A stretch of DNA of 64,000 nt from Lysobacterales bacterium 66-474 (GCA_001899805.1 MKWP01000015.1:62001-126000), one strand, 5' to 3'; shown: positions 16,646-27,597, counted from the first letter of the stretch. The notes: generated by a model not told the origin, from the sequence alone. Numbers and translations: made by a program.

Positions 16646-17512
16646 GGCCGTCGCCAACACCAGTACAGCGGCCACGGCCAGCGCAAGTCCGGCCCAGTTG
16701 AGCCGCCCGATGCGCTCGCCCAGCCACCACACGCCGACCAGAGTGGCCAGCACGATCACGCCGATGTTCATCGCCGAGAACACCAGCGCCGGATCATGCG
16801 CGAGATGGCGATGCGCCTGCACGTAAAAAAGAATGTTGCCGAAATTGAAAGTGCCGAGCAGCACCGCGCCACCCGCGTTGCGCCAATGCCAGTGTGCGCG
16901 CCCGCTTGCGTACAGCCCGACGATCGCGAGCATCGCCAACACGAACGCCAGCACGAACGTCGCCAGCAACACGTCCGCGAACGGCACGCCGGTCAGTTGC
17001 GCCACGCGCTTGAACAGGATGTCGATCGCGCCCATGCCCGCGAACACGATCAGCGGCCACGCCCAGCCGCCCGGCGATCCCGCTCGCGTACCGGAGTCGC
17101 GTTTGCGCAGCACGATGCAGGCAATCGCGACCAGCCCCATGGCCATGCCGGCGCCCTTGCGCCAGGAAAACGCTTCGTCGAACAAAGTGAACGCAGCCAG
17201 CAACGGCAACAGCAACGACAGGCGCTGTGCCGCATCGGTCACCACCACGCCGACCCGCCGCACCGAATACGCGAGCACCACGAACATCGAAGGCAACAGC
17301 ACGCCGAGCGCCACCAACACCCGCCACGCCGGATGCGCCACCGGCAGTTCCAGCAAGGACGGATGCGGGTCGAGCCACGCGACGGTGAGCAACACGGCCA
17401 CCAGGTAGTTGCCCGCGATGGCCTGGCGCACGTCGACGCCGTGGCGCGGTGCGAGCTTCAGCAGCACCGACACCACCACGCTGCACACGACGCTCAGGAC
17501 AATGAAGTGCAT
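16643..17512 (-). CDS. DMT-superfamily (EamA-like) membrane transporter
   Basis: A 289-residue hydrophobic protein with about ten predicted transmembrane helices in two halves, the EamA/DMT layout (VLSVVCSVVVSVLLKLAP at the N-terminus, VFSAMNIGVIVLATLVGVWWLGE in the second half). These proteins export or exchange metabolites, and the substrate cannot be inferred. It is a single gene, convergent with the exported-protein gene and divergent from the ScyD/ScyE-like gene. Confidence 0.8.
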   Translation of the reverse strand: MHFIVLSVVCSVVVSVLLKLAPRHGVDVRQAIAGNYLVAVLLTVAWLDPHPSLLELPVAHPAWRVLVALGVLLPSMFVVLAYSVRRVGVVVTDAAQRLSLLLPLLAAFTLFDEAFSWRKGAGMAMGLVAIACIVLRKRDSGTRAGSPGGWAWPLIVFAGMGAIDILFKRVAQLTGVPFADVLLATFVLAFVLAMLAIVGLYASGRAHWHWRNAGGAVLLGTFNFGNILFYVQAHRHLAHDPALVFSAMNIGVIVLATLVGVWWLGERIGRLNWAGLALAVAAVLVLATA

Positions 17513-17751
17513 GGGCGCAGGATCCCCGATGGCATGGCGGCGAGGGTGCCTGCCGTCCGGTCCGCCAGCCGCCGGCGCTTCAAACCACCGCGCGCGTAAT
17601 CCGAAGCGCGGATTCTCGAATCAACCATGGGGCAGTGGAACCGCATCCGGGTCCGTCCGCCTCCCGGGTCACCGTCGCGCCCGCGACGGTCCGACTCGTG
17701 GGCGCTTGCAGCATCGCCCGACATGCTGCCATTCGAACAGGAGTCGCCAAC

Positions 17752-19029
17752 GTGTCCACCCATCGAGATTCATCCGCCCTCGCACGGCGGCAGCTTAGCG
17801 CGCCATCCGAAACGAATCCTCCCGCCCCGCCTTCGTCGATGCCCACACGCCGGCGCACGCGGCGCGCGGGCATCCTCGGCCTGTCGCTCGCCTTGGCGAT
17901 CGCGTCGGTGCTGCCGATGATGGCGCAGGCGCAAGGCCAATGCGTGGCCACCGCGAGTGGCTTACGCCTGCCCGTCGGCAGCACCATGACCGACGGCGGC
18001 AACCTGCTCGTCGCGGAATCGGGCGACGGCGGCGCGGAATCGGGGCGCATTTCCATCATCGACCGCAACGGCAACCGGCGCACGCTGATCGACGGGATGC
18101 CGTCCGGTCCCTCGGACGTCGGTGACCCTTCGGGCCCGAGCGGGCTGCTGATGCAAGGCCGCAGCCTTTTCGTGACGATCGGCGAAGGAGACGTCGCCGT
18201 CATGGGGCCGCGGCCCGGCACTGCGTTCGAGAATCCGGCGGGACCGTCCTCACCGATATTCAGCTCGGTCCTCGAACTGTTCTTCACCGGCCGCGCCGAA
18301 GCCCGCACGACCGGATTCACCATGACGCGCCGCGACCAGGACGCGCTTGCCAAGGGCAAGCTGGTCCAGTTGCGCGACAGCCGCGGCAATTTCATGTTCA
18401 TCCGCATGGTGACCGACCTGCCGAACTTCACGCCCAGTCCCCTGCCGGATGTTCCGGGCAACATCCACGCGACCAACCCGTTTGCGATCGCCGGATTCGG
18501 GCTCTCCTTCTATGTCAACGACGGCGGGCGCAATTCGACGTGGCGGGTCAACCGTTTCACGGGCGCCGCCTCCGAGTTTGCGAGCTACCCCGACATTCCC
18601 AATCCGCTGTTCGGCCGGGTGGGCGGCCCGGTCATCCAGGCCGTACCCACGGGAATCAACACCGTCGGCCGCCAACTCCTGGTATCGCTGTTCCGCGGCG
18701 CACCCTTCGCGACCGGCGTATCCACGGTGGAAATCCTCGACCCCTTCACGGGCGCGCACAGTCCGCTCATCACGGGATTGACAACGGGCATCGACACCGC
18801 GGTTGAACGGTACCGCGGCAGGGACAACCTGCTGGTCCTGGAGATGGCCGGATCAGGACCGTTCTTCGCGGGCCCCGGCACCCTGCTGCGCTTCCCGAAT
18901 TTCGGAGGCACGCCGGAGACCGTGGCCGACTGCCTGGTCTCGCCCACTTCGATGTCGCTCGACCGCTGGACCGACACGATGTACGTGACCCAGCAGGACG
19001 GCAGCGTGGTACGCGTCCCGTTGCATTGA
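17752..19029 (+). CDS. ScyD/ScyE-family exported beta-propeller-like protein
   Basis: A 425-residue exported protein. From GTG 17752 (GGAG 8 nt upstream) there is a 29-residue leader, then the Arg-rich n-region TRRRTRRAG and a hydrophobic core (ILGLSLALAIASVLPM) ending AQAQG. An ATG at 17839 begins at the signal itself but lacks a ribosome site. The mature part repeats propeller-like blades (GGNLLVAESGDGGAESGRIS, GLLMQGRSLFVTIGEG, LSFYVNDGGRNSTW) and resembles the ScyD/ScyE family, first named in cyanobacterial scytonemin clusters but widespread elsewhere. No scytonemin genes are near, so the name shows homology only. Confidence 0.7.
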   Translation: MSTHRDSSALARRQLSAPSETNPPAPPSSMPTRRRTRRAGILGLSLALAIASVLPMMAQAQGQCVATASGLRLPVGSTMTDGGNLLVAESGDGGAESGRISIIDRNGNRRTLIDGMPSGPSDVGDPSGPSGLLMQGRSLFVTIGEGDVAVMGPRPGTAFENPAGPSSPIFSSVLELFFTGRAEARTTGFTMTRRDQDALAKGKLVQLRDSRGNFMFIRMVTDLPNFTPSPLPDVPGNIHATNPFAIAGFGLSFYVNDGGRNSTWRVNRFTGAASEFASYPDIPNPLFGRVGGPVIQAVPTGINTVGRQLLVSLFRGAPFATGVSTVEILDPFTGAHSPLITGLTTGIDTAVERYRGRDNLLVLEMAGSGPFFAGPGTLLRFPNFGGTPETVADCLVSPTSMSLDRWTDTMYVTQQDGSVVRVPLH

Positions 19030-19098
19030 TCGGGTCGCTTGTTGGAATCGCCGGGCCGCATGCAGGAGGTGCGGTCCGGCGTGCAACCACTACCCCAC

Positions 19099-19632
19099 TC
19101 ACCACACGAGGTCGTCCGGGATGCCATCGTCCTCGGCAGGTGCGTCCGGATCGACCAGCAAGGCCACGGTTTCCGGCGCGATCGCCTGCGCGGCCAGCGC
19201 CACGTCGCGCGCGACCACCAGCGCGCGGCCGCCGTGCATCAGCACGCCGAGTTCGCCGCGGTTCAACTGCTGCAATTGTTCGGGCGTGACATAGACGCGC
19301 CGGATCTTGCCTGCGAATTCGAAGTTGCGCGCCTGCTCGGCATCGGCCTGGTTCTGCGCCTTGCCTTCCAGCAGCACCTGCAGCTTGCGCTTGCGTTCCT
19401 TCTTTTCAGCGGCTTTTTCGCGCGCCTCGCGTTCCGCGGCTTCGCGTTCGGCACGATCGGACTTCGCGCGCAGCGCGAACGCCTGCGCAAGATCGGGCTC
19501 GGCCGGCGCGCGTGGTTTGCCCGGTTCGGGCTTGTGTGCAGTCGGGCGCGGATGCGGCTTCGCCTTCTGGGGCGGTTTCGGCGATGGCTTGAAGCCGGCC
19601 TTCAACAACTGGTCGCGGAGGGAGTCACTCAC
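19099..19632 (-). CDS. DUF2058 family protein (YaiL-like)
   Basis: A 177-residue cytoplasmic protein. The N-terminus (SLRDQLLKAGF) is followed by a Lys/Pro-rich stretch, a charged helical segment at about 55-85 (EREAAEREAREKAAEKKERK), and a C-terminal domain with GKIRRVYVTPEQLQQLNRG and LMHGGRALVVA. This matches DUF2058 proteins, proposed to associate with nucleoprotein but of unknown function. The GTG start is 2 nt after the slyX stop; ugd, slyX and this gene appear to form one unit. Confidence 0.85.
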   Translation of the reverse strand: MSDSLRDQLLKAGFKPSPKPPQKAKPHPRPTAHKPEPGKPRAPAEPDLAQAFALRAKSDRAEREAAEREAREKAAEKKERKRKLQVLLEGKAQNQADAEQARNFEFAGKIRRVYVTPEQLQQLNRGELGVLMHGGRALVVARDVALAAQAIAPETVALLVDPDAPAEDDGIPDDLVW

Positions 19633-19634
19633 GG

Positions 19635-19850
19635 TCAGTAATGCGGCGGTGGAGGCTCGTTCGCCACATCATCGGCCAAGCTGGTGCGCAACGCCGCGAG
19701 GTCGCGGCGCAATTCCGTCAACGCGTTTTCGAGTTTCAGCAGACGCTGCGACTGCTGCGCCTCGCTGTCGTTCAACGAAGCCACCGCGTCGTCGAGGAAG
19801 GTCAGCTTCAACTCGAGTTCGTTCATGCGCTCGTCGTTCGGCGTATTCAT
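19635..19850 (-). CDS. slyX: SlyX family protein
   Basis: A 71-residue coiled-coil protein: an N-terminal helix with heptads (ELELKLTFLDDAVASLN), a second helix (RLLKLENALTELRRDLAAL) and the conserved terminal PPPHY. The family's molecular role is unknown. It sits 6 nt after ugd and 2 nt before the DUF2058 gene. Confidence 0.93.
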   Translation of the reverse strand: MNTPNDERMNELELKLTFLDDAVASLNDSEAQQSQRLLKLENALTELRRDLAALRTSLADDVANEPPPPHY

Positions 19851-19856
19851 CGCTGC

Positions 19857-21203
19857 TCATGCCCCCGCTGCAGAAATACTGCGCCCGCGCCCGATCCCGT
19901 AATAGGCCAACCCGGCCGCTTCGGCCACGGCGGGATCGTACAGGTTGCGGCCGTCGAAAACCGCCGGCGTCTTCAGCATCGCCTTGATGCGCGCGAAGTC
20001 CGGGCTGCGGAACACCTTCCACTCGGTCACCACCGCCAGCGCATCGGCGCCGTCCAGCGCCGCCCACGGGTCATCGCACAACACCAGGTCGTCGCGCTGC
20101 CCGTAGATGCGCGCGGCCTCGCTGCGAGCCTGCGGGTCGAACGCCCGCACCCTGGCGCCGGCCTGCCACAAGGCCTCCATCAACACCCGGCTGGGTGCCT
20201 CGCGCATGTCGTCGGTGTTGGGCTTGAAGGCAAGCCCCCACACCGCGACCGTGAGGCCGGCGAGCTTGCCGTTGAAATGCCGTTCGATCAGGTCGAACAG
20301 CTTGCGTTTCTGGTCGCGGTTCACCGCTTCCACCGCGCCCAGCAGGCGCGCGTCGTACTGGTGCTGGTGCGCGGTACGTTCCAGCGCCTGCACGTCTTTC
20401 GGGAAGCACGAACCACCGTAGCCCGTGCCGGGATAGATGAAGTGATAGCCGATGCGCGGATCGGAACCGATTCCGTGGCGAACCATCTCGACGTCGGCGC
20501 CCACGCGCTCGGCAATGTTGGCGATCTCGTTCATGAAGCTGATCTTGGTCGCCAGCATCGCGTTGGCCGCGTACTTGGTCAGTTCGGCCGATCGCTCGTC
20601 CATCACCACGATGCGGTCGTGGTTGCGGTTGAACGGCGCGTACAGCGCCTTCACCACGTTGACCGCGCGCGGCGAGGAGGCTCCGACGATGATGCGATCG
20701 GGTTTCATGCAATCGTTCACCGCGTCGCCTTCCTTCAGGAACTCGGGGTTGGAGACGACGTCGAACGCGACATCCGCGCCACGTTTTTTCATCGCCGCGG
20801 CGATCTCGGCGCGCACCCGGTCCGCCGTGCCGACCGGTACCGTGGATTTGTCCACGACCACGGCGTAGCGCTCGAGATGTTCGCCGATGCTGCGGGCCAC
20901 CGCGAGCACGTACTTGAGGTCCGCGCTGCCGTCCTCGTCCGGCGGCGTGCCGACCGCGATGAAGATCACGTCGCCATGCGCGACCGCCTTCGCCGCGTCG
21001 GTGGTGAACGCAAGGCGACCCGATGCATGATTGCGCTGCACCAGCGGCTCCAGTCCGGGCTCGAAAATCGGGATCTCGCCGCGTTCGAGTTTCGCGATCT
21101 TGTCCGCGTCCACATCCATGCACAACACGTGGTTGCCCATCTCGGCAAGGCAGGTGCCGGTGACGAGGCCGACGTAGCCGGTGCCGAAGATGGTCAGTTT
21201 CAT
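19857..21203 (-). CDS. ugd: UDP-glucose 6-dehydrogenase
   Basis: A 448-residue nucleotide-sugar dehydrogenase that oxidises UDP-glucose to UDP-glucuronate in two NAD-dependent steps. The N-terminal Rossmann motif is [10 protein letters not shown] (residues 7-16). The catalytic Cys is in [10 protein letters not shown] near residue 262, followed by the family's [18 protein letters not shown] near 326. The length is normal. The product feeds capsule or exopolysaccharide synthesis and lipid A modification, but no polysaccharide genes are adjacent. It is first in the ugd-slyX-DUF2058 unit. Confidence 0.93.
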   Translation of the reverse strand: MKLTIFGTGYVGLVTGTCLAEMGNHVLCMDVDADKIAKLERGEIPIFEPGLEPLVQRNHASGRLAFTTDAAKAVAHGDVIFIAVGTPPDEDGSADLKYVLAVARSIGEHLERYAVVVDKSTVPVGTADRVRAEIAAAMKKRGADVAFDVVSNPEFLKEGDAVNDCMKPDRIIVGASSPRAVNVVKALYAPFNRNHDRIVVMDERSAELTKYAANAMLATKISFMNEIANIAERVGADVEMVRHGIGSDPRIGYHFIYPGTGYGGSCFPKDVQALERTAHQHQYDARLLGAVEAVNRDQKRKLFDLIERHFNGKLAGLTVAVWGLAFKPNTDDMREAPSRVLMEALWQAGARVRAFDPQARSEAARIYGQRDDLVLCDDPWAALDGADALAVVTEWKVFRSPDFARIKAMLKTPAVFDGRNLYDPAVAEAAGLAYYGIGRGRSISAAGA

Positions 21204-21314
21204 GCGGGGACGCCTTTCACGAAAGCCGCCAGTTTAGCAACGGCAAAAACGAATCTCCGCTGAAGCCGGCACGCACGAAGCCCCGGACGCCACGTCCGCC
21301 CCCGTGGATGCACC

Positions 21315-22259
21315 TCACAGCCGGTCGAGCACCCCTCGCAGGTCGTCCGGCAGCGGCGCGGAGAAACTGTAGGCGCGCTCACCCAGTTCGAATTCGAAGC
21401 GCGCCGCATGCAGGAACATGCGCCTGAGGCCGAGTTTGGCGAAGTGCCGGTTGGCCTCGCGCTCGCCGTACTTCGGATCGCCCGCCAGCGGATAACCCGC
21501 GTACGCGGCGTGCACGCGGATCTGGTGCGTGCGGCCGGTGGCGAGCGTGGCTTCGACCAGACTCGCGTTGTCGTAGCGTTCGATCTGCCTGAAGAACGTC
21601 AACGCCGGTTTGCCTTCATCGTCCACCCGCACCATCCGCTCGCCGCCCTGCAATACCGATTTCCGCAGTGGCGCATTCACGTCGAACTTCGCGCGCCGCA
21701 GCTTGCCGGTCATCAGGCACAGGTACTGCTTCCTGGTTTCACCCGCGCGGATCAGCGCCTGCACGCCGGTCAGCCCGCGCCGCGAACGCGCGAACACCAG
21801 CACGCCGGAGGTATCGCGATCGAGCCGATGCACGAGTTCCAGATGATCCATGGGACGCGCCGCGCGCAGCAGTTCGATCGCTCCGAACGCAATCCCGCTG
21901 CCGCCGTGGCTGGCGATCCCGGCCGGCTTGTCGATGGCGAGGAAATCCTTGTCCTCGAAAATCACGGCCTTGCGGATTTCGTCCAGCATTCCCGGGGGCG
22001 GCGCGCCGGGCTCCGGACGCTCGGCGACCCGCACCGGGGGAATCCGCAACTGGTCGCCCGCCGCCAACCGGGTGTCGGGTTTCGCGCGCTTGCCGTTCAC
22101 CCGCACCTGTCCCGTCCGCAGCAGGCGGTAAATATGCCCTTTCGGCACGCCCTTGAGCATGGCTGCAAGACAATTGTCCAGCCGCTGTCCGTCGCGTTCC
22201 GGGCCGACCTGCACGGTTCGCACGGAACTGAACTCTTGAGCCGAAGTTGCCGTCCCCAT
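21315..22259 (-). CDS. rluC: 23S rRNA pseudouridine synthase RluC
   Basis: A 314-residue pseudouridine synthase. An N-terminal S4 RNA-binding domain (RLDNCLAAMLKGVPKGHIYRLLRTGQVRVNG) is followed by the RluA-type catalytic domain with LELVHRLDRDTSGVLVFA (catalytic Asp in HRLDRDTSG) and ATGRTHQIRVH. RluC modifies U955, U2504 and U2580 of 23S rRNA in E. coli. I start at ATG 22259 (AAGGA 8 nt upstream); the frame is open further but without support. It is divergent from rne, the classic rne/rluC arrangement. Confidence 0.92.
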   Translation of the reverse strand: MGTATSAQEFSSVRTVQVGPERDGQRLDNCLAAMLKGVPKGHIYRLLRTGQVRVNGKRAKPDTRLAAGDQLRIPPVRVAERPEPGAPPPGMLDEIRKAVIFEDKDFLAIDKPAGIASHGGSGIAFGAIELLRAARPMDHLELVHRLDRDTSGVLVFARSRRGLTGVQALIRAGETRKQYLCLMTGKLRRAKFDVNAPLRKSVLQGGERMVRVDDEGKPALTFFRQIERYDNASLVEATLATGRTHQIRVHAAYAGYPLAGDPKYGEREANRHFAKLGLRRMFLHAARFEFELGERAYSFSAPLPDDLRGVLDRL

Positions 22260-22597
22260 TGAAAAAATCCTTCGGGATGATAGGATTGCCCCGCGCCAAA
22301 CAGGCTCTGGCCCCTCATGGGCGACCCTGTACCCTTTCGCCGCGCGGACAAGGCTTCCGCCTGCCATTCCTGACCGGGAGCAGCCGGCACCCTGTAATCG
22401 TAACGTTCGGGTCGACGTTTGCCCACCGTCGCTGACGGTGCGGGGACTCGGGACGCGAACAATCCCATTCATCACCAGCCGGGACCATTGAATGGTTCCG
22501 GCGACTGCCGCCAGGCGCGGCACGTCACCCGGCCGGCCGCCCCATGAAGGCGCCGCCGAAGACGCGATCCGCGCCGCGACGTTCCAAGGAATCCACA
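22260..22597. other. Divergent rluC/rne intergenic region (338 bp)
   Basis: No gene is supported here. It contains a candidate rne promoter (22370-22398), a 7-bp hairpin CACCGTC/GACGGTG (loop GCT, about 22422-22438) and a nearly perfect palindrome around 22480-22500. In E. coli the long rne leader carries hairpins through which RNase E represses its own synthesis; the hairpins here could play that role, which is an inference. Confidence 0.5.
22370..22398 (+). promoter_or_regulatory. Candidate sigma-70 promoter of rne
   Basis: CTGACC (-35) and TGTAAT (-10) are separated by exactly 17 nt. The predicted start is about 22405, giving a leader of roughly 190 nt before rne. Confidence 0.4.
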
Positions 22598-25500
22598 ATG
22601 AAACGCATGTTGATCAACGCGACTCAGCGTGAGGAGTTGCGTGTGGCCATCGTCGATGGCCAGGCCCTGTACGACCTCGACCTCGAAATCCCCTCGCGCG
22701 AACAAAAGAAGTCGAACATCTACAAGGCCCGCATCACCCGGGTCGAACCTTCCCTCGAAGCCTGCTTCGTCGATTACGGCGCCGAACGCCACGGCTTCCT
22801 GCCACTGAAGGAAATCGCCCGCGAATACTTCGCGCAGGGGGTCGACCACAACAAGGCCGGCATCCGCGAACTGCTGAAGGAAGGCCAGCAGCTGATCGTG
22901 CAGGTCGAGAAGGAGGAACGCGGCAACAAGGGCGCCGCGCTCACCACTTATATCTCGCTGGCCGGCCGTTACATGGTGCTGATGCCCAACAGCCCGAACG
23001 CGGGCGGTGTCTCGCGCCGCATCGAGGGCGAGGACCGGCAGGCCCTGAAGGAAGCCCTGCAACACATTTCGGTGCCCGAGGAAATGGGCCTGATCGTGCG
23101 TACCGCCGGCGTCGGCCGCGACGCCGAGGAACTGCAGTGGGACCTCGACTACCTGCTGACCCTGTGGAAGGCCATCTCGGAAGCCGCCGCGGCGCGCTCC
23201 GCGCCGTTCCTGATCTACCAGGAATCCAAACTGTTCATCCGCGCGCTGCGCGACTATTTGCGCGCCGACATCGGCGAAATCCTGATCGACGAACCCGCGT
23301 TGTACGAAGACGCGAAACAGTTCATGCAGCAGGTGATGCCGAACAGCCTGCGCAAACTCAAGCTCTACAGCGACGACGTACCGCTGTTCACGCGCTTCCA
23401 GATCGAAACCCAGATCGAGAGTGCCTACGACCGCAACGTGCGGCTGCCGTCCGGCGGCTCGATCGTGATCGACCCGACCGAGGCGTTGACTTCCATCGAC
23501 ATCAACTCCTCGCGCGCCACCAAGGGCAGCGACATCGAAGACACCGCGTTCCGCACCAATTGCGAAGCCGCGGTCGAAGTCGCGCGCCAGTTGCGCATCC
23601 GCGACCTCGGCGGTCTGGTGGTGATCGACTTCATCGACATGGAAAGCTCGCGCCACCAGCGCGAGGTCGAAGACAAACTGCGCGACGCGCTGAAACTCGA
23701 CCGTGCACGCGTGCAGCTCGGCCGCATTTCGCGTTTCGGCCTGATGGAGCTTTCCCGCCAACGCTTGCGCCCGAGCCTCGATGAATCCACCCAGATCGTG
23801 TGCCCGCGCTGCGAAGGCCACGGCCGCATCCGCGGCATCGAGTCGCTGTCGCTCTCGGCGCTGCGCCTGATCGAAGAGCACGCGATGAAGGAAAACACCG
23901 GGCAGGTGCTGGTGCAGGCGCCAACCCGCGTGGCCAATTTCCTGCTCAACGAGAAGCGTTCCAGCGTGGTCGAAATCGAATTGCGCCACAAGGTGCACGT
24001 GGTGATCGTCGCCGACGAGAACCTGGAAACGCCGCACCTCGAAATCACCCGCATCCGCGAAAGCGAGATGGGCGAGCACGCCAAGCCGAGCTACGAGCGC
24101 CTGACCGAAGTCGCGGCCACGCCGCAACCGCGCATGGGCGTGGTGGTGCACGGCGAGGAACCCGCGGTCAGCGGCATCCAGCGCGCCACGCCGATGCCGC
24201 AGCGCGAGGAAGTCGAACCTGTTTCCGCGCCGATCGCTGCCGCTGCGCCGGCGGCGGCGTCGGGCGGCTTGCTCGGACGCCTGTTCGGCTGGTTCCGTGC
24301 CCCGCCTGCAGCCGAACCCACGCTCGCGGAACTGACACAGGCGCCACGCACGCCGCCACGCAGCGACAACACGGCCCGTCGCGAACGCACGTCCGAACGC
24401 CGTGGCGAGGCATCCAGCCACAACGGCGCGCGCCGCAACGGCCACGATCGTGATCGCGACGGCGATGCCCGCCGCGGGCGCCAGCAGGGCCAGCAGCCAT
24501 CGAAAGGTTCACAGGCCAAACCGAACAAGTCGCGTGCGGAAGATTCGCAGCGCCAGCCGCGCCAGGGCCAGAAGCCGGCGGCATCCGCCGCAGTGAAACC
24601 CGCCGGCGAAACGCACGCCCAGGAAACCAGGCCTGCCCGCAGCGAACCGGCAACGCCGCGACATGAAACGCAGCGCCCGGCTGCAGCAACGCCCGTGTCT
24701 GCGCCCGCCGCCGACCCCATAGCCGCAAAACCCGCTGGCGTGCCCGCAGGCGCTGCTGAAACAAGCACCGCGCCGAACGCAGCGCCCGCCGATGATGCAT
24801 CCGCCGGCACCGGCAAGCGCCGTCGTGGACGCCGTGGTGGACGCCGCCGCAAGCACGCCAACGCGACCGCGCAGAATGGCAACGCACCCGGCGCACCACG
24901 CGATATCGACGACGAAGACGCCGATCGCAGCCATGCGGCTTCCGTTGCGGCGCCGATTGCGCCGCCCGTGAACCGCGCACCGGAACCGTCGCGCGCAGCG
25001 GAAACATCTCCCGCGACGACGGCTCCGGCGGCGCCTTCCGGCGCGCCGTCGCGGGAGAGCGCGCCCACCACCGCGCCGCTGTTCACGACGCCCGAACACA
25101 AGCCGGACACATCGGGGCCGGTCGCCCCGCCGTTGCAACCGGCCGCTGTGGCAAATCCGCAGCCAACCGCCGCGACGCGTGCTCCGATGCCTGTGCACAC
25201 TCCCGAACAACCGGGTACATCCGCCGCGCCGCCCGCCACGCCTGCGCCGATGCCCTCGACGCCGGTGCTACCATCGGCTGCCGTGCGCGCACCGCAACCC
25301 GCACCTGCGCCGCAACCGGCAATCACGACGCCACCCGTAGCGCCTGCCGTGGCCGCCCCGGTCGGCCCGACCGTGTCGGCCGCGCCGAAAACCGAACCCG
25401 TGACGCCATCGCTGTTCGCGGCGCCACCTTCCGCGCGGCCCACCGTGCAACCGCTGCCGCGGCATCCGGCCATCCCGACGCAACGCCCGTTGTCCGGGGC

Positions 25501-25612
25501 GATACGGCCGATCCTGGCGCCGAGCGTGCCGACGACCAAGACCCCGCCAGCCAACCCCGCGCCGCCTGCCGAAGCCCAGCCGCCGTCATCCGACAAGGGC
25601 GCGGCGGAGTAG
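22598..25612 (+). CDS. rne: Ribonuclease E
   Basis: A 1004-residue endoribonuclease, the core of the RNA degradosome and needed for rRNA, tRNA and mRNA processing. The catalytic half has [18 protein letters not shown], the S1 domain (about 35-125), the DNase I-like site with the metal-binding Asp of TSIDINSSR (about 303) and of [13 protein letters not shown] (about 346), and the zinc-link [12 protein letters not shown] (about 404). After about residue 510 the sequence becomes disordered: an Arg-rich stretch (about 585-700), then a long Pro/Ala-rich tail, the usual place for membrane, RNA and partner-binding micro-sites. Start ATG 22598 has AAGGAA 6 nt upstream. Confidence 0.96.
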   Translation: MKRMLINATQREELRVAIVDGQALYDLDLEIPSREQKKSNIYKARITRVEPSLEACFVDYGAERHGFLPLKEIAREYFAQGVDHNKAGIRELLKEGQQLIVQVEKEERGNKGAALTTYISLAGRYMVLMPNSPNAGGVSRRIEGEDRQALKEALQHISVPEEMGLIVRTAGVGRDAEELQWDLDYLLTLWKAISEAAAARSAPFLIYQESKLFIRALRDYLRADIGEILIDEPALYEDAKQFMQQVMPNSLRKLKLYSDDVPLFTRFQIETQIESAYDRNVRLPSGGSIVIDPTEALTSIDINSSRATKGSDIEDTAFRTNCEAAVEVARQLRIRDLGGLVVIDFIDMESSRHQREVEDKLRDALKLDRARVQLGRISRFGLMELSRQRLRPSLDESTQIVCPRCEGHGRIRGIESLSLSALRLIEEHAMKENTGQVLVQAPTRVANFLLNEKRSSVVEIELRHKVHVVIVADENLETPHLEITRIRESEMGEHAKPSYERLTEVAATPQPRMGVVVHGEEPAVSGIQRATPMPQREEVEPVSAPIAAAAPAAASGGLLGRLFGWFRAPPAAEPTLAELTQAPRTPPRSDNTARRERTSERRGEASSHNGARRNGHDRDRDGDARRGRQQGQQPSKGSQAKPNKSRAEDSQRQPRQGQKPAASAAVKPAGETHAQETRPARSEPATPRHETQRPAAATPVSAPAADPIAAKPAGVPAGAAETSTAPNAAPADDASAGTGKRRRGRRGGRRRKHANATAQNGNAPGAPRDIDDEDADRSHAASVAAPIAPPVNRAPEPSRAAETSPATTAPAAPSGAPSRESAPTTAPLFTTPEHKPDTSGPVAPPLQPAAVANPQPTAATRAPMPVHTPEQPGTSAAPPATPAPMPSTPVLPSAAVRAPQPAPAPQPAITTPPVAPAVAAPVGPTVSAAPKTEPVTPSLFAAPPSARPTVQPLPRHPAIPTQRPLSGAIRPILAPSVPTTKTPPANPAPPAEAQPPSSDKGAAE

Positions 25613-25690
25613 TCCTCCGCCGCGGCATGCCATCCGCATCCCATCCGCACTTCCCGAACGGAGTGCGGGCGGCCCGGGGTCGCTGTGGGG

Positions 25691-26347
25691 TCAGGCCTTG
25701 CCGGTTTGCGAGTGCGCCTCGTCCAGCAGGCCATGCGAAGACAACACGTGTTCCAGCGCGATCGTGTGCGCGACCCCGAGCTTCTCGAACAGGCGTTGCT
25801 TGTAGGTCGACACCGTCTTGGCGCTCAAGTGCAGGCGGTTCGCGACCTCGTTGACCGCCAGGCCGCGCGCCAGCATCAGCGCCACTTCCAGCTCGCGCGA
25901 CGACAGCGACTCCAGCGGCGAACCCTCGCCGTCCACCGCCGCCAGCGCCATCTCGCGCGCGATGGTCGTGTCGAGATAACGCCGTCCCTGCGCGACCGTG
26001 CGCACCGCCTGCAGCAGTTCTTCCGACGGGCAGCCCTTGGTGAGATAACCCAGCGCACCCGATTGCAGCAAGCGGCGCGGGAATTGCGCGTCCTGCACGA
26101 TGGTGAGGATCACGATGTGGGTCGCGATACCCGCGCGCTGCACGCGCTCAGTCAATTCGATGCCGCTCATGCCGGGCATGTGCACGTCGATCAATGCCAC
26201 GTCCGGCTTGGCCTTGCGGATCAACCGCAATCCGTCTTCCGCGTTGCTGGCCTCGCCCAGTACCTCGATGTCGGGCTGCCCAGACAGGATCAGGCGAAAC
26301 CCCGAACGCACCAACTCATGGTCGTCCACCAATACCACGCGAATCAT
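25691..26347 (-). CDS. NarL/FixJ-family response regulator (GacA/UvrY-like)
   Basis: A 218-residue two-component regulator. The receiver domain (1-120) has the phospho-acceptor Asp54 in ALIDVHMPG, the acidic pair DD8-9 and Lys in GYLTKG near 104. The C-terminal LuxR-type helix-turn-helix (about 145-205) contains [22 protein letters not shown] and [17 protein letters not shown]. The segment [17 protein letters not shown] resembles GacA/UvrY rather than NarL. GacA controls small RNAs that titrate CsrA. No sensor kinase is adjacent, which also fits GacA orphans. It converges with rne and is divergent from the PLP-enzyme gene. Confidence 0.88.
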   Translation of the reverse strand: MIRVVLVDDHELVRSGFRLILSGQPDIEVLGEASNAEDGLRLIRKAKPDVALIDVHMPGMSGIELTERVQRAGIATHIVILTIVQDAQFPRRLLQSGALGYLTKGCPSEELLQAVRTVAQGRRYLDTTIAREMALAAVDGEGSPLESLSSRELEVALMLARGLAVNEVANRLHLSAKTVSTYKQRLFEKLGVAHTIALEHVLSSHGLLDEAHSQTGKA

Positions 26348-26427
26348 GCATCTCTCCCCAGAGTGTGCCGATGCGGGTTCCGGACCACCCTAAACTGCCC
26401 ATCCGGCGATTGCAAGCACACGGCCAT

Positions 26428-26439
26428 TACAATGCGCGC
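26428..26439 (+). promoter_or_regulatory. Candidate leaderless -10 element before the PLP-enzyme gene
   Basis: TACAAT (26428-26433) is followed by GCGCGC and then the ATG at 26440. A 6-nt gap puts the expected transcription start on the A of ATG. No Shine-Dalgarno sequence is present. Confidence 0.45.
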
Positions 26440-27501
26440 ATGCACGCATGGACCCGTCACGCGATCGCGACGCTCGAAGCCGAAGCCGCGCGCTCGGCCG
26501 ACACCCACCTGATCCGCCTCGACCTGCCTGCGTTCCCCGGCATCCCGCTGTACTTCAAGGACGAGTCGGTGCACCCCACCGGCAGCCTGAAGCACCGCCT
26601 TGGCCGGTCGCTTTTCCTGTATGCGATCTGCAACGGCTGGCTGGACGAGGATCGTCCGGTGATCGAGGCCTCCAGCGGCAGCACCGCGATTTCGGAAGCC
26701 TATTTCGCGCGCCTGCTCAACCTGCCGTTCATCGCGGTGATGCCGCGCCGGACGTCGAAACAGAAGATCGCGCAGATCGAATTCTTCGGCGGCATGTGCC
26801 ACCTGATCGATGGCACCGACGTGTACGGCGCAGCGCAGCAACTTGCGCGCGAACGCGACGGCCACTACATGGACCAGTTCACCTACGCCGAGCGCGCCAC
26901 CGACTGGCGCGGCAACAACAACATCGCCGAATCGATCTTCCGCCAGATGCAGCGTGAAGCCGACCCGGTACCGCGCTGGATCGTGGTCAGCGCCGGCACC
27001 GGCGGCACCTCGGCCACTCTCGGCCGCTACATCCGCTACGGCTGCGCGCAACGCGGCGAAACGAAATTGGCGGTGGTCGATCCCGAAAACTCGGTGTTCC
27101 TCGATTACTACGACAGTGGCGACGCCAGCCTGACGCTCGAACGCGGTTCGCGGATCGAGGGCATCGGCCGGCCGCGTGTCGAACCTTCGTTCCTGCCCCG
27201 CGTGATCGATCGCATGTTGCGCGTGCCCGATGCCGACAGCATGGCCGCGTTGCGCGTGCTGGAAAAATTGCTCGGACGTCGCTGCGGCGGTTCGACCGGA
27301 ACGAATTTCGTCGGCGCGCTGCAATTGATGGCCGGGATGAAGGCCGCGGGCGAAACCGGCCCCGTCGTCACCCTGATCTGCGACGGCGGCGAGCGCTACG
27401 CCGGCACGTATTACAACGACGCGTGGCTGGAGGCCGAACATCTCGACGTCGTGGCCGCGCGCACCAGACTCACGCGGCTCGCCAATTCCGGCGAAGCGTG
27501 A
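26440..27501 (+). CDS. PLP-dependent cysteine synthase-fold enzyme (Cds1-type cysteine desulfhydrase-like)
   Basis: A 353-residue fold-type II PLP enzyme. The PLP Lys is probably Lys51 in [11 protein letters not shown], the cofactor loop is [17 protein letters not shown] (about 77), and the phosphate-binding Gly segment is [17 protein letters not shown] (about 186). The long C-terminal part with [16 protein letters not shown] and [16 protein letters not shown] matches the Cds1 subgroup of fungal and mycobacterial L-cysteine desulfhydrases better than CysK or CysM. It would release sulphide and pyruvate from cysteine, though the reaction is inferred from subgroup. A single gene with a probable leaderless promoter. 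Confidence 0.78.
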   Translation: MHAWTRHAIATLEAEAARSADTHLIRLDLPAFPGIPLYFKDESVHPTGSLKHRLGRSLFLYAICNGWLDEDRPVIEASSGSTAISEAYFARLLNLPFIAVMPRRTSKQKIAQIEFFGGMCHLIDGTDVYGAAQQLARERDGHYMDQFTYAERATDWRGNNNIAESIFRQMQREADPVPRWIVVSAGTGGTSATLGRYIRYGCAQRGETKLAVVDPENSVFLDYYDSGDASLTLERGSRIEGIGRPRVEPSFLPRVIDRMLRVPDADSMAALRVLEKLLGRRCGGSTGTNFVGALQLMAGMKAAGETGPVVTLICDGGERYAGTYYNDAWLEAEHLDVVAARTRLTRLANSGEA

Positions 27502-27585
27502 GGGCACCGCGCGCAGCCTGCTTTGCCTGACGACCTGCGCCCGCGACAGCCCCTCCGCGGTTCCTGATCCGGTCACGGCTTCGTG

Positions 27586-27597
27586 CACAATGCGCGC
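27586..27597 (+). promoter_or_regulatory. Candidate leaderless -10 element before the FUSC gene
   Basis: CACAAT (27586-27591) is followed by GCGCGC and the ATG at 27598, the same 6-nt spacing and the same spacer as at 26428. No Shine-Dalgarno sequence is seen. Confidence 0.4.

Noticed and set aside
17752-19029. A scytonemin biosynthesis gene
   Set aside because: Only the ScyD/ScyE-type fold is shared; no other scytonemin genes are present, so the name is used for homology alone.
24300-25612. The Pro/Ala-rich tail of rne as a tandem repeat array or separate gene
   Set aside because: It is in frame with the RNase E catalytic half, has no exact repeat unit, and disordered tails are normal for RNase E.
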